DNA of 37,600 nt from Alcaligenaceae bacterium (GTDB lineage: Bacteria; Pseudomonadota; Gammaproteobacteria; Burkholderiales; Burkholderiaceae_B): NCBI GenBank assembly GCA_029263615.1, contig JAJUFT010000020.1, forward strand, positions 1 through 37,600, written 5' to 3'. A model generated the notes under the pieces. It had not been told where the DNA came from. It searched no databases and saw only the letters and a program-made list of their open reading frames with translations. The translations under genes and the position numbers were made by a program. Positions 1 through 7,514 of the stretch are shown here, piece after piece. Position 1 is the first letter of the stretch. Each line of letters begins with the position of its first letter.

Positions 1-31
1 CGGGGCCGACTCAACAGCTTGTACGCTTCGA

Positions 32-45
32 CAGCCTGTAGGCTG
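32..45. other. Short inverted repeat downstream of tRNA-Gln
   Basis: CAGCC-TGTA-GGCTG is a perfect 5-bp hairpin lying seven bases beyond the tRNA CCA end on the minus strand. On that strand the T run comes before the stem rather than after it, so this is not a canonical terminator. It may belong to the leader of the next gene, outside the window. Confidence 0.3.
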
Positions 46-51
46 AAAAAG

Positions 52-128
52 TGGCTGGGGAAGAAGGATTCGAACCTTCGCATGCCGGAATCAAAATCCG
101 GTGCCTTAACCAGCTTGGCGATTCCCCA
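52..128 (-). tRNA. tRNA-Gln (anticodon TTG)
   Basis: The minus strand folds as a complete tRNA. The acceptor arm pairs TGGGGAA (128-122) with TTCCCCA, followed by discriminator G and an encoded CCA (54-52). The anticodon stem CCGGA/TCCGG encloses the loop TTTTGAT, which gives anticodon TTG and so glutamine. The T arm has the usual GTTCGAATC loop core. It begins only 10 bases after the ispE stop codon, so it is probably transcribed with lolB-ispE and cut out by RNase P and RNase E. The same placement after ispE is common in beta- and gammaproteobacteria. Confidence 0.96.
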
Positions 129-138
129 ATATTCTTGA

Positions 139-1134
139 CTACCAGTGCCTGAGCGGGTGTTCCGACAAACCTGGGCAAACCCAGGTCGCTTCCACAACCG
201 CTGTTGGGCTTCCATGAGCTGCAAGCGCGTTTTCAACACCAACCTGCCTTTCACTTCCACCAACCAGCATTTTACTGGAAATTTTCTGCTGTGCCCGGGT
301 CGCCTGCTCGACATTATCGAATTCGATAAAGAAGCAACTTCCCGAGCCCGTCATTCTAGCATTGAACCCGGCGGTTTGCAAGGCGTCTGCCATTTGCCTG
401 ACCGGCGGATACGCTGCCAGCACGACCGGCTGCAAGTCATTTCGCCCGAACAAGGCATTCCCCTTTTCCTGCCAAAGCAGAGCCTCTGGCGTAGCGGGAA
501 TTGCCTGTTTTTCTTGCGCTTGACCTGTTTGCCAATCAGCAAAGACCGAAATTATTACCGACTCTGTGTTGCGTGTCAAGTGGGGGGAAGAAAAAATCGA
601 AGCCGTCGGCACGCCTCCGTACGGGCGCAGCACCAGGTAACACCGATCGGGCACCTGCACCGGAGTGAAGACGTCGCCGATGCCCTCGGCGAAGGCCGCT
701 TCACCGTGAATGAAAATCGGGACGTCCGCGCCCAGGGGGCGGGCCAGTTTCATCAGGGCTGCGCGATCCAGCCCGGTTTTCCACAACCGATTCAAGGCAA
801 TGAGGGTGGTCGCGGCATCGCTCGAGCCGCCGCCAAGCCCGGCCCCGGAGGGAATCCGCTTGCGATAGCGGATCTGTGCGCCGCATCGGGTGCCGGAAGC
901 CTCCTGCAGCGCACGCGCCGCCCGCACCACCAGGTCGTGTTCTTCCGCCAGGCCGGCCAGGCCCTCGCCCTCACGATGAATGCGGCCATCCTGGCGCAGA
1001 TCGAAATCCAGGGTGTCGCACAGGTCGATGAAACGGAAGACCGTCTGCAGGGTGTGATAGCCGTCGGGACGCCGCCCGGTCACATGCAGGAACAGGTTGA
1101 GCTTGGCCGGCGCCGGAACATCGTACAGAGCCAT
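139..1134 (-). CDS. ispE: 4-diphosphocytidyl-2-C-methyl-D-erythritol kinase
   Basis: This 331-residue GHMP-family kinase phosphorylates CDP-methylerythritol at the 2-hydroxyl in the cytosolic MEP pathway for isoprenoid precursors. The N-terminus PAPAKLNLFLHVTGRRPDGYH is the IspE substrate-binding start. The ATP-binding GHMP loop PSGAGLGGGSSDAA lies near residues 95-108, and the third GHMP motif MTGSGSCFF lies near residue 260. The length is a little above the family's usual 280-300 residues because of a longer C-terminal tail. The ATG lies 6 bases after the lolB stop and tRNA-Gln follows 10 bases after the stop codon, so the genes form one transcription unit. The segment around 540-600 is noticeably more AT-rich than the rest of the gene. 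Confidence 0.95.
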   Translation of the reverse strand: MALYDVPAPAKLNLFLHVTGRRPDGYHTLQTVFRFIDLCDTLDFDLRQDGRIHREGEGLAGLAEEHDLVVRAARALQEASGTRCGAQIRYRKRIPSGAGLGGGSSDAATTLIALNRLWKTGLDRAALMKLARPLGADVPIFIHGEAAFAEGIGDVFTPVQVPDRCYLVLRPYGGVPTASIFSSPHLTRNTESVIISVFADWQTGQAQEKQAIPATPEALLWQEKGNALFGRNDLQPVVLAAYPPVRQMADALQTAGFNARMTGSGSCFFIEFDNVEQATRAQQKISSKMLVGGSERQVGVENALAAHGSPTAVVEATWVCPGLSEHPLRHW

Positions 1135-1140
1135 GGAGAT

Positions 1141-1767
1141 TCAACGAGCGGAATCGGCTTGGGTATCGAGCGCCAGCCGGACGGAAATCTGCCGCGCCCC
1201 ATCGCGACGTTCCAGTCGCAACAGGCCCGGGCCCAGCGCATCGTAGCGTGTCAGCCGCAGCTGCCAGCCTTCCTGAGTGAAGGATTCGGGCCTGCCCCGG
1301 GCATCCTGTTGAAGCGCAGTGACCGGGCCCGAACCGGTACGACCCTGGAGCCAGTGTCGCAGATTGGCCACCGGCAAGGCGGCCCCCAGCACCTGTTCGA
1401 CCAATGCGTCGGCATGGGCTGCCGTCTCCGTGCTGCCATCCGCATGCTCGAGCACGGCCCGATCAGGGCGGACTTCGATGCGGGCGAGCGTGGTGCCCAG
1501 CGGGTTGGCCAGATCAAGGCGCAGCACACTGCCCGTGTCGCGCCAGGCGAAGGCGCCCTGCACGGCTTCCGGCGCGCGACCCGGCTCGCTGACATTCACG
1601 GCAAAGCGGCCGGTGCGTTCGAAGGCACTGCCCTCACCGGCAATGCGGTCGGGCGTTGCACAGCCCGCGAGCACGGCCATCAGGGTGAAGGCGCCCGCCG
1701 CCCCAAGCAGACGGCGTCGCCCGATCGAAGGGGCGGTGATGGAGAAAACGGGCCGGATTCGCGTCAT
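1141..1767 (-). CDS. lolB: Outer-membrane lipoprotein LolB
   Basis: The 208-residue product is LolB, which takes lipoproteins from the periplasmic carrier LolA and inserts them in the outer membrane. The N-terminus has a basic region, a hydrophobic stretch (about residues 20-32) and the lipobox LAGC, with the acylated cysteine at residue 36. The body has the LolB pattern: an early GRFAVN strand, a WRDTGSVLRLDLANPLG stretch and a C-terminal RLTRYD section. The start codon overlaps the stop of the upstream TPR gene by four bases (ATGA), which suggests translational coupling. The leader contains GRRRLLG, which resembles a twin-arginine motif, but ordinary Sec export followed by lipid modification is the default expectation. 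Confidence 0.9.
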   Translation of the reverse strand: MTRIRPVFSITAPSIGRRRLLGAAGAFTLMAVLAGCATPDRIAGEGSAFERTGRFAVNVSEPGRAPEAVQGAFAWRDTGSVLRLDLANPLGTTLARIEVRPDRAVLEHADGSTETAAHADALVEQVLGAALPVANLRHWLQGRTGSGPVTALQQDARGRPESFTQEGWQLRLTRYDALGPGLLRLERRDGARQISVRLALDTQADSAR

Positions 1768-3563
1768 CGCGCTTTCTCCGGCCTCACCCCGAAGCGCTTG
1801 AGGGTCTTGAGCAGCACTTCGTTCTCGGGCTCATGATCGAGGCCCTGCTTCCAGATTTCGCGCGCTTCATCCTTGCGCTGCATCATCCACAGGACCTCGC
1901 CCAGATGGGCGGCCACTTCCCCGGAGGGCAACTGATACCACGAACGGCGCAGATACTCGACGGCGCCGGCGTAATCGCCCGTGCGGTACAAGTACCAGCC
2001 CACGCTGTCCAGAATGTAGGGGTTGTCAGGTTCCAGTTCGAGGGCCTGCTCGAGCAGTTCCTCGGCCTCGTCGAGGTTCACGTTGCGATCGGCAAAGGTG
2101 TAGCCCAGCGAGTTGTAAGCGTTGGCGTTGTCGGGCGAGAGCTCGATGATCTGGCGCATCAGCCGCTCGAAATCGTCGTAACGGCCCTGTCGCTCATAGA
2201 GCATGGCCAGGTCGTACTTGATTTCGGGCGTCTCGGGCAGATCGGCGTCGGCCTTTTCCAGCACCTTGATGGCCTCTTCACTACGCCCGGAATCGCGGTA
2301 GATGGAGGCCAGCGTGAGCGCCACGACGCTCCGTTCATTGTCATCCTGAGATTCGAGCGCCTGCAGCGTGCGACGCGCCCCTTCGAGGTCACCACTGCGC
2401 GAGATCAGCACGGCCTTGTGGATCTGCGCCTGGAAGCGCACCGACGGATCATCGATGAGATCGAGCTGGCGAACGGCTTCCGGGAGATCGCCCTGTTTCT
2501 CGGCAATCTGCACCAGCAGCAGCCGGGCTTCGGATTCATCGCCCCCCGCCGTGCTGGCTTTGTCGGGCAGCGCGCTGCCCCGCTGCTCCTGCACCTCGAT
2601 GTACTGGTTCAGCAGTTCCTTGGCCCGGTCGTAGCGCTCGGCACGCGCATTCACCTCGGCTTCGGTGTAGAGCAGGTCGAAGTCTTCCGGCGCGCGGCGT
2701 CGCATATCGGCCACGTGGGCCAGTGCCGCGTCGAATTCATGGCGCAGAACCAGGCGGTTGATCAGCAGCAGCCGCAGCCTGCGCATGTCGGGATACTTCT
2801 TGATGTATTCCTCGGTGTCGCGAATGGCCGCACGCGAATCGACCTTGAGCCCGTATTCCAGCACTCGCTGGGCGGCCATTTCGGAATCGGGGGCCAGTCT
2901 GAGGGCTTCGCGGGCCGCCTCCAGCGCACCGACGGCGTCTTCCGCCTGCCAGGCCGCGTCGGCCAGAGCGAGCTGGGCCAACGGGATCGAGCGCACGGAA
3001 TCGGGCAGCGCGTTCTCCAACACCTCGTAGGCCACGCGCTTGTCGCTCATCTTGCCGACAATGGACGCTGCCTCGGCAATGGCGCGTTCCTTGTTGGAGG
3101 CCGATTCAATGCGCTCGCGCAGATTGCTGGCCAGGCCGCTGCTCTGGCCGCTGGAAGCGGACAGCGCCAGCGACGAGGCCACGGCATCGGGGTCATTGGG
3201 CGAGACCAGCACCCACTGCTTCGCGGCCCGGAGGGCAGCGCCGAGATCCCGCGCCGCCATGGCAAACTGGAAGGCACGCTTGGCCAGCCGAGGGTCGGAT
3301 GTTTCCCTCGCCAGGCTGTACATATATTCGGTGGCCTGACCATACTCGCCACGTTGGGCGGCGATCTCCGCCGCCAGTATGCGATAGAGGATGTCGGCCG
3401 TCAGCCGCACCGCCGGCAGTTCCCCGGGACGCAGCAGAATTCGCTCGGCGGGGTCCAGCACGGGCGGTTCACCCAACAGCAGGGGGGCGCCGGCCTGGGA
3501 CCACGCCGAAGGCGTGCCCATACCCACCACCGCCGCGAACAACACGGTAGAAATACGTTTCAT
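1764..3563 (-). CDS. Exported tetratricopeptide-repeat protein
   Basis: The 599-residue protein starts with a signal peptide (MKRISTVLFAAVVGMG...SAWSQA, cleavage near residue 23) and then consists almost wholly of TPR helices. The clearest repeats are the C-terminal ones containing NAYNSLGYTFADRNVNLDEA and NPYILDSVGWYLYRTGDYAGA. I chose the ATG at 3563 because the frame open upstream of it adds 16 residues that would bury the signal peptide. It is the first gene of the unit TPR-lolB-ispE-tRNA-Gln, and TPR lipoproteins or periplasmic proteins before lolB are common in betaproteobacteria. The role is probably a scaffold for envelope assembly or protein-protein contacts; no enzymatic motif is visible. 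Confidence 0.88.
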   Translation of the reverse strand: MKRISTVLFAAVVGMGTPSAWSQAGAPLLLGEPPVLDPAERILLRPGELPAVRLTADILYRILAAEIAAQRGEYGQATEYMYSLARETSDPRLAKRAFQFAMAARDLGAALRAAKQWVLVSPNDPDAVASSLALSASSGQSSGLASNLRERIESASNKERAIAEAASIVGKMSDKRVAYEVLENALPDSVRSIPLAQLALADAAWQAEDAVGALEAAREALRLAPDSEMAAQRVLEYGLKVDSRAAIRDTEEYIKKYPDMRRLRLLLINRLVLRHEFDAALAHVADMRRRAPEDFDLLYTEAEVNARAERYDRAKELLNQYIEVQEQRGSALPDKASTAGGDESEARLLLVQIAEKQGDLPEAVRQLDLIDDPSVRFQAQIHKAVLISRSGDLEGARRTLQALESQDDNERSVVALTLASIYRDSGRSEEAIKVLEKADADLPETPEIKYDLAMLYERQGRYDDFERLMRQIIELSPDNANAYNSLGYTFADRNVNLDEAEELLEQALELEPDNPYILDSVGWYLYRTGDYAGAVEYLRRSWYQLPSGEVAAHLGEVLWMMQRKDEAREIWKQGLDHEPENEVLLKTLKRFGVRPEKAR

Positions 3564-3648
3564 CGAATACGCCCCGGCCCTTTGCAACTGGACGCGAGCA
3601 CCGAGTGGCAAAATCGCATGGTCATTGTCAATATCCTAGCACCCCGTC

Positions 3649-4476
3649 ATGCCTGAACTTCCCGAAGTCGAAACCACGCGTCGCGGCATTGCGCCTATTA
3701 TGACAGACCGCAGGCTCGACGCGTTCCTCGTCCACGAACCGCGCATGCGCTGGCCGGTTCCCGCCGACATGTCCGCCACAGTCAGCGGCCACCCCGTGCG
3801 CGCCTGCGGTCGGCGCGGCAAGTATCTGCTGATCGAATTCGACCACGGCACGCAAATCGTCCACCTCGGCATGTCCGGCTCCCTGCGACGGGTTCCGCTC
3901 GACGAACCCCGTCGCAAACATGATCACGCCGAATGGATCTTCGCCGACGCCCGCTTTCTGCTGCATGACCCCCGCCGTTTCGGTGCCATCCTCTGGCACC
4001 CGGCCGAGGCGGGCCCGGTCACTGCACACCCCCTGCTGGCCCGGCTGGGCGTCGAACCGCTGGGCCCGGACTTCGACGGCGATCTGCTGCACCGTGCTTT
4101 CGCCGGCCGCCAGCTTGCCGTGAAACAGGCCCTGCTGGCCGGAAACATTGTGGTCGGCGTAGGCAATATCTATGCCTCTGAAGCCCTGTTCAAGGCAGGA
4201 ATCGACCCCCGGCTTCCGGCAGGCAAACTGTCGCGACGTCGCTGCATGCGCCTGGCCGAGGCCATACGCGATACGCTACAACAGGCACTGGAATCGGGCG
4301 GCAGTACCTTGCGCGACTATGTGACTGCCACCGGTGAGCCGGGTGCCTACTTCACGCTGCATGCGGCCGTCTATGAAAAGGCCGGTCAGCCATGTGGTCA
4401 GTGCCGCACGCCGATCCGGCGCATCGTTCAGGGGCAGCGGGCCACCTACTTCTGCCCCAGCTGCCAGAAACGCTAA
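3649..4476 (+). CDS. mutM: Formamidopyrimidine-DNA glycosylase (Fpg)
   Basis: The 275-residue base-excision repair enzyme removes 8-oxoguanine and formamidopyrimidines and has beta,delta-lyase activity. The N-terminus MPELPEVETTRRG provides the catalytic proline (P2) and glutamate (E3). The conserved lysine lies at residue 58 in GRRGKYLL. The helix-two-turn-helix stretch AGIDPRLPAGKLS is present. The C-terminus carries a complete zinc finger, C-x2-C-x16-C-x2-C (CGQC ... CPSC). The length equals that of typical Fpg proteins. It is transcribed divergently from the TPR gene across an 85-base gap. Confidence 0.97.
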   Translation: MPELPEVETTRRGIAPIMTDRRLDAFLVHEPRMRWPVPADMSATVSGHPVRACGRRGKYLLIEFDHGTQIVHLGMSGSLRRVPLDEPRRKHDHAEWIFADARFLLHDPRRFGAILWHPAEAGPVTAHPLLARLGVEPLGPDFDGDLLHRAFAGRQLAVKQALLAGNIVVGVGNIYASEALFKAGIDPRLPAGKLSRRRCMRLAEAIRDTLQQALESGGSTLRDYVTATGEPGAYFTLHAAVYEKAGQPCGQCRTPIRRIVQGQRATYFCPSCQKR

Positions 4477-4479
4477 CAA

Positions 4480-4549
4480 ATTCGTTTTTAGCGAATACAT
4501 TGAACATTAACGAATGATGGGATATTCTCGTTCCCACCTGATGAGGAGA
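4480..4549 (+). promoter_or_regulatory. Promoter, palindrome and RBS for the catabolic operon
   Basis: TTGAAC (4500-4505), a 17-base spacer and TATTCT (4523-4528) form a good sigma70-like promoter. Upstream lies the inverted repeat ATTCG-N7-CGAAT (4480-4496), and CGAAT recurs at 4511-4515, about two helical turns from the first copy, so the region could bind a regulator. A strong Shine-Dalgarno sequence, GAGGAGA (4543-4549), precedes the ATG at 4557. Confidence 0.6.
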
Positions 4550-4556
4550 CAAATCC

Positions 4557-5510
4557 ATGAGCAAACACTTCGCTTCCCAGGGCGACCTTGAAGACAAGGA
4601 AGTCGCATTCGAGAAGCTATCCGACAATGCCTACGCCTACACGGCCGAAGGCGACCCGAACACCGGCGTCATCATCGGCGACGAGGCCGTCATGGTGGTG
4701 GATACCCAGGCCACCCCCGTCATGGCCCAGGACGTCATCCGGCGCATCCGCGAAGTCACGGACAAGCCGATCAAGTACATCCTGCTATCGCACTACCACG
4801 CCGTGCGCGTGTTCGGCGCCTCGGCCTATGGGGCTCAGGAAATCATCGCCAGCCGCGATACCTGGGATCTGATCGCCGAACGCGGCGAACAGGACAAGGC
4901 CAGCGAGATCGGCCGCTTCCCCCGCCTGTTCCGTGCGGTGGAGTCCATCCCGCCGGGGCTGACCTGGCCCACCATGACCTTCAAGGGCGAAATGACGGTC
5001 GATCTGGGCAACCTGGAAGTGAAGATCATGCAGGTGGGCCGCGGGCACACCAAGGGCGACACCATCGCCTGGCTGCCGGAACAGCGCATCATGATGGCGG
5101 GCGACCTGGTCGAATACCAGTCCACCCCATACGCCGGCGATGCCTACTTCCGCGAATGGCCGCAGACGCTGGACCGGCTTGCCCAGTTCAACGCCGAGAA
5201 GATGGTCCCCGGCCGCGGCCCGGCACTCAAGAACGCCGCCGAGGTGCGCAAGGCCCTGGCCGGCACGCGCGGTTTCCTCACCGATCTCTACACGTGCGTG
5301 AACAATGGCGTCGCCGCCGGCAAGGATCTCAAGACCATTTATCGCGAGACCTACGACTTCATGAAGCCGCGCTATGCCGACTGGGTCATTTTCGATCACT
5401 GCATGCCGTTCGATGTCTCGCGCGCCTACGACGAGGCCACCGGCCACGATGACCCCCGCATCTGGACGGCAGAACGCGACATCGAAATGTGGAAAGCGCT
5501 GGAAGGCTGA
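4557..5510 (+). CDS. Metallo-beta-lactamase-fold protein with degenerate metal site
   Basis: The 317-residue protein has the MBL fold: an early strand pair (NTGVIIGDEAVMVVDTQ), motif 2 at residues 79-84, GHTKGD near residue 164 and AGDLVEY with D183. The canonical HxHxDH motif reads HYHAVR here (H79, H81, then V83 and R84 in place of Asp and His). The usual distal GH reads PGRGPA, with R220 in place of histidine. Only H79, H81, H164 and D183 remain as likely ligands, so the site may bind one metal or use another chemistry. A helical C-terminal extension of about 90 residues ends in the acidic, Trp-containing tail. It is the first gene of an operon with an FAD hydroxylase, DUF2783 and fumarylacetoacetase, and probably acts on an ester, thioester or lactone of that pathway. 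This substrate is inferred. Confidence 0.85.
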   Translation: MSKHFASQGDLEDKEVAFEKLSDNAYAYTAEGDPNTGVIIGDEAVMVVDTQATPVMAQDVIRRIREVTDKPIKYILLSHYHAVRVFGASAYGAQEIIASRDTWDLIAERGEQDKASEIGRFPRLFRAVESIPPGLTWPTMTFKGEMTVDLGNLEVKIMQVGRGHTKGDTIAWLPEQRIMMAGDLVEYQSTPYAGDAYFREWPQTLDRLAQFNAEKMVPGRGPALKNAAEVRKALAGTRGFLTDLYTCVNNGVAAGKDLKTIYRETYDFMKPRYADWVIFDHCMPFDVSRAYDEATGHDDPRIWTAERDIEMWKALEG

Positions 5511-5552
5511 CAAGAAAAAAAGCACAAGCGAACCATCCAAAGGAGAACGGCA

Positions 5553-7220
5553 GTGGGAGACATCGATTACCAGACTCTGCAGCTGGAATACCGGCCCGTC
5601 CCTCCGGGGGCCGCGAGCCACTGGCCCGTGGTGGTCGTGGGGGCGGGCCCGGTGGGCATGACCATGGCGCTCGACCTGTCCCGGCACGGTCACCGGGTTC
5701 TGGTGCTCGACGACGACCACACCCTGTCCATCGGCTCCCGCGCCATCTGCTTCGCCAAGCGCACGCTGGACATCTGGGATCGCCTGGGCGTGGGTGAACG
5801 CATGGTGCGCAAGGGCATTTCCTGGAACGTCGGACGGGTCTTCTTCCGCGACCAGGAAGTCTGGGAATTCAACCTCCTGCCCGAGGCCGGGCACCGGCGC
5901 CCGGCCTTCATCAACCTGCAGCAGTATTACTGCGAAGGCTATCTTTACGAGCAGTGCGAGGCCGACCCGAACATCGAGCTTCGCTGGCGCAATCGCGTCG
6001 TGGAAGTCCGGCAGGACGCAGACAGGGCCTCGCTCACCGTCGATACGCCCGACGGCCCCTATTCGCTGACGACCGACTGGCTGATTGCCTGCGATGGCGC
6101 GCGTTCGCCAGTGCGCAAGATGCTGGGCCTGGAAGCCCACGGCCAGATCTTCCGCGACCGCTTCCTGATTGCCGACGTCAAGCTGGAAGCCGACTTTCCC
6201 CAGGAACGCTGGTTCTGGTTCGACCCACCCTTCCACCCGAATCAGTCCGTGCTGCTGCACAGTCAACCCGACAATGTCTGGCGCATCGACTTCCAGCTGG
6301 GCTGGGATGCCGACCCGGCAGAAGAAGTCAAACCCGAGAAGGTGATGCCGCGAATACGCGCGCTGTTGGGCAAGGACGTCGATGTGAAGCTAGAATGGGT
6401 GAGCGTCTACACCTTCGCCTGCGAACGTATGGACCGCTTCCGCCACAACCGGGTGATCTTTGCCGGTGACGCCGCGCATCGCGTCTCGCCCTTCGGGGCC
6501 CGGGGCGCCAACAGCGGCATTCAGGACGTCGACAATCTCGCCTGGAAGCTGGATCTCGTCCTGCGCCAGCAGGCGCCCGACGCCCTGCTGGACACCTATT
6601 GCGAGGAACGTCAGCTGGCGGCCGACGAAAACATCCTGAATTCGACGCGGTCGACCGACTTCATCACGCCCAAGAGCGAGATGAGCCTGTTGTTCCGCAA
6701 CACCGTGCTGCGATTGGCCAAGCGCCACGACTTCGCCCGCCGGCTGGTCAACAGCGGGCGCCTGTCCCTGCCCACCTTCTATACCGAATCCAGCCTGAAC
6801 ACGCCCGACAGCGACGCGTTTTCGGTGGCGCTGCCGCTTGGTGCGGTGGCGCCGGACGGCCCGGTCACGCAGAACGGTCACACCATCTGGTGGCTCAGCA
6901 AACTGGGGGGCGAATTCGTGGTCGCCCTGTTCTGCAGCGAGCGTCTGCCGGACGCCGCCTGTCTGCAACAGCTGGCCAACCCTGATTTCCATTCGCTACC
7001 GGTACGCTGTATCCTCGTCGTTTCGCCCGAGCTTGAAGGAGACATCGAGCCGGGTGTGGAGTATGTGGTGGACACGGATGCCCTCCTGTCCAGCCGCTAC
7101 GACGTGCGTGCGGGCGCCTGCTACCTGATCCGGCCCGACCAGCACATCGTCGCCCGCTGGCGCGATGTCGACCCGGCCCGAATCCGCTCGGCCTTGCTCC
7201 GCGCTACCAGAACCCAGTAA
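5553..7220 (+). CDS. FAD-dependent aromatic monooxygenase (MhpA/PheA family)
   Basis: This 555-residue class A flavoprotein hydroxylase starts at a GTG preceded by AAGGAG. The FAD dinucleotide fold VVVVGAGPVGMTMALDL is at residues 26-42, the DG motif ACDGARSPVRKMLG at 179-192, and the GD motif FAGDAAHRVSPFGARGANSG at about 303-322. This order and the C-terminal thioredoxin-like tail of about 150 residues are typical of NAD(P)H-using phenol, 3-(3-hydroxyphenyl)propionate and related hydroxylases. It lies 42 bases after the MBL gene and 11 bases before DUF2783. A ring hydroxylation feeding a downstream fumarylacetoacetase would fit a homogentisate-like or gentisate-like route. The substrate cannot be named from sequence. 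Confidence 0.88.
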   Translation: MGDIDYQTLQLEYRPVPPGAASHWPVVVVGAGPVGMTMALDLSRHGHRVLVLDDDHTLSIGSRAICFAKRTLDIWDRLGVGERMVRKGISWNVGRVFFRDQEVWEFNLLPEAGHRRPAFINLQQYYCEGYLYEQCEADPNIELRWRNRVVEVRQDADRASLTVDTPDGPYSLTTDWLIACDGARSPVRKMLGLEAHGQIFRDRFLIADVKLEADFPQERWFWFDPPFHPNQSVLLHSQPDNVWRIDFQLGWDADPAEEVKPEKVMPRIRALLGKDVDVKLEWVSVYTFACERMDRFRHNRVIFAGDAAHRVSPFGARGANSGIQDVDNLAWKLDLVLRQQAPDALLDTYCEERQLAADENILNSTRSTDFITPKSEMSLLFRNTVLRLAKRHDFARRLVNSGRLSLPTFYTESSLNTPDSDAFSVALPLGAVAPDGPVTQNGHTIWWLSKLGGEFVVALFCSERLPDAACLQQLANPDFHSLPVRCILVVSPELEGDIEPGVEYVVDTDALLSSRYDVRAGACYLIRPDQHIVARWRDVDPARIRSALLRATRTQ

Positions 7221-7231
7221 GAGGTATCGCC

Positions 7232-7438
7232 ATGTCACAACTGACCACCCAATCGAATTTCGACGTTCCCGACGAGTTCTACGAGTGCCTCATCAATGCG
7301 CACCGGGACCTCAGCACGAACGAAAGCAACGCCATGAATGCTGCACTGGTGTTGCTGCTGTCCAATCATATCGGCGACCTGAACGTCATTTCACAGGCGC
7401 TGGAAGAAGCCCGTCGCTCCGTCCTGGCAGAAGCCTGA
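7232..7438 (+). CDS. DUF2783 small protein
   Basis: The 68-residue acidic protein carries the DUF2783 pattern: FDVPDEFYECLINAHRDLS followed by NAALVLLLSNHIGDLNVIS. It is predicted to be mostly helical, with no signal peptide, membrane segment or metal motif. A good AGAGG ribosome-binding site precedes the ATG, and the gap to the hydroxylase is 11 bases. Members of this family recur beside FAD hydroxylases of this type, so it is probably a subunit, chaperone or activity-modulating partner of the enzyme upstream. The function is unknown and this role is inference from context. Confidence 0.85.
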   Translation: MSQLTTQSNFDVPDEFYECLINAHRDLSTNESNAMNAALVLLLSNHIGDLNVISQALEEARRSVLAEA

Positions 7439-7454
7439 GCAGGGCACGGCCTTG

Positions 7455-7476
7455 CCGGCCCTTGAGGGGCCGGTTT
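7455..7476 (+). terminator. Strong hairpin between DUF2783 and fumarylacetoacetase
   Basis: CCGGCCC-TTGAG-GGGCCGG is a perfect 7-bp GC stem (7455-7473) followed by only three T residues. It could partly terminate or process the operon transcript and so lower expression of the last gene. The T run is too short for a confident intrinsic terminator. Confidence 0.45.
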
Positions 7477-7514
7477 CACCTCACTAGAGCTGTAAAAGCA
7501 GGAAATCCAGCTAC

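Noticed and set aside
145-1836. A 563-residue open frame on the plus strand opposite ispE and lolB
   Set aside because: It is the complement of two clearly conserved genes, has no recognisable domain, and long antisense frames are expected at this GC content.
1833-3656. A 607-residue plus-strand frame opposite the TPR gene
   Set aside because: Shadow of the TPR repeats; composition rich in His, Gly and Arg with no motif.
4785-6266. A 493-residue minus-strand frame opposite the MBL and hydroxylase genes
   Set aside because: Both plus-strand genes show family motifs across the same bases, and this frame shows none.
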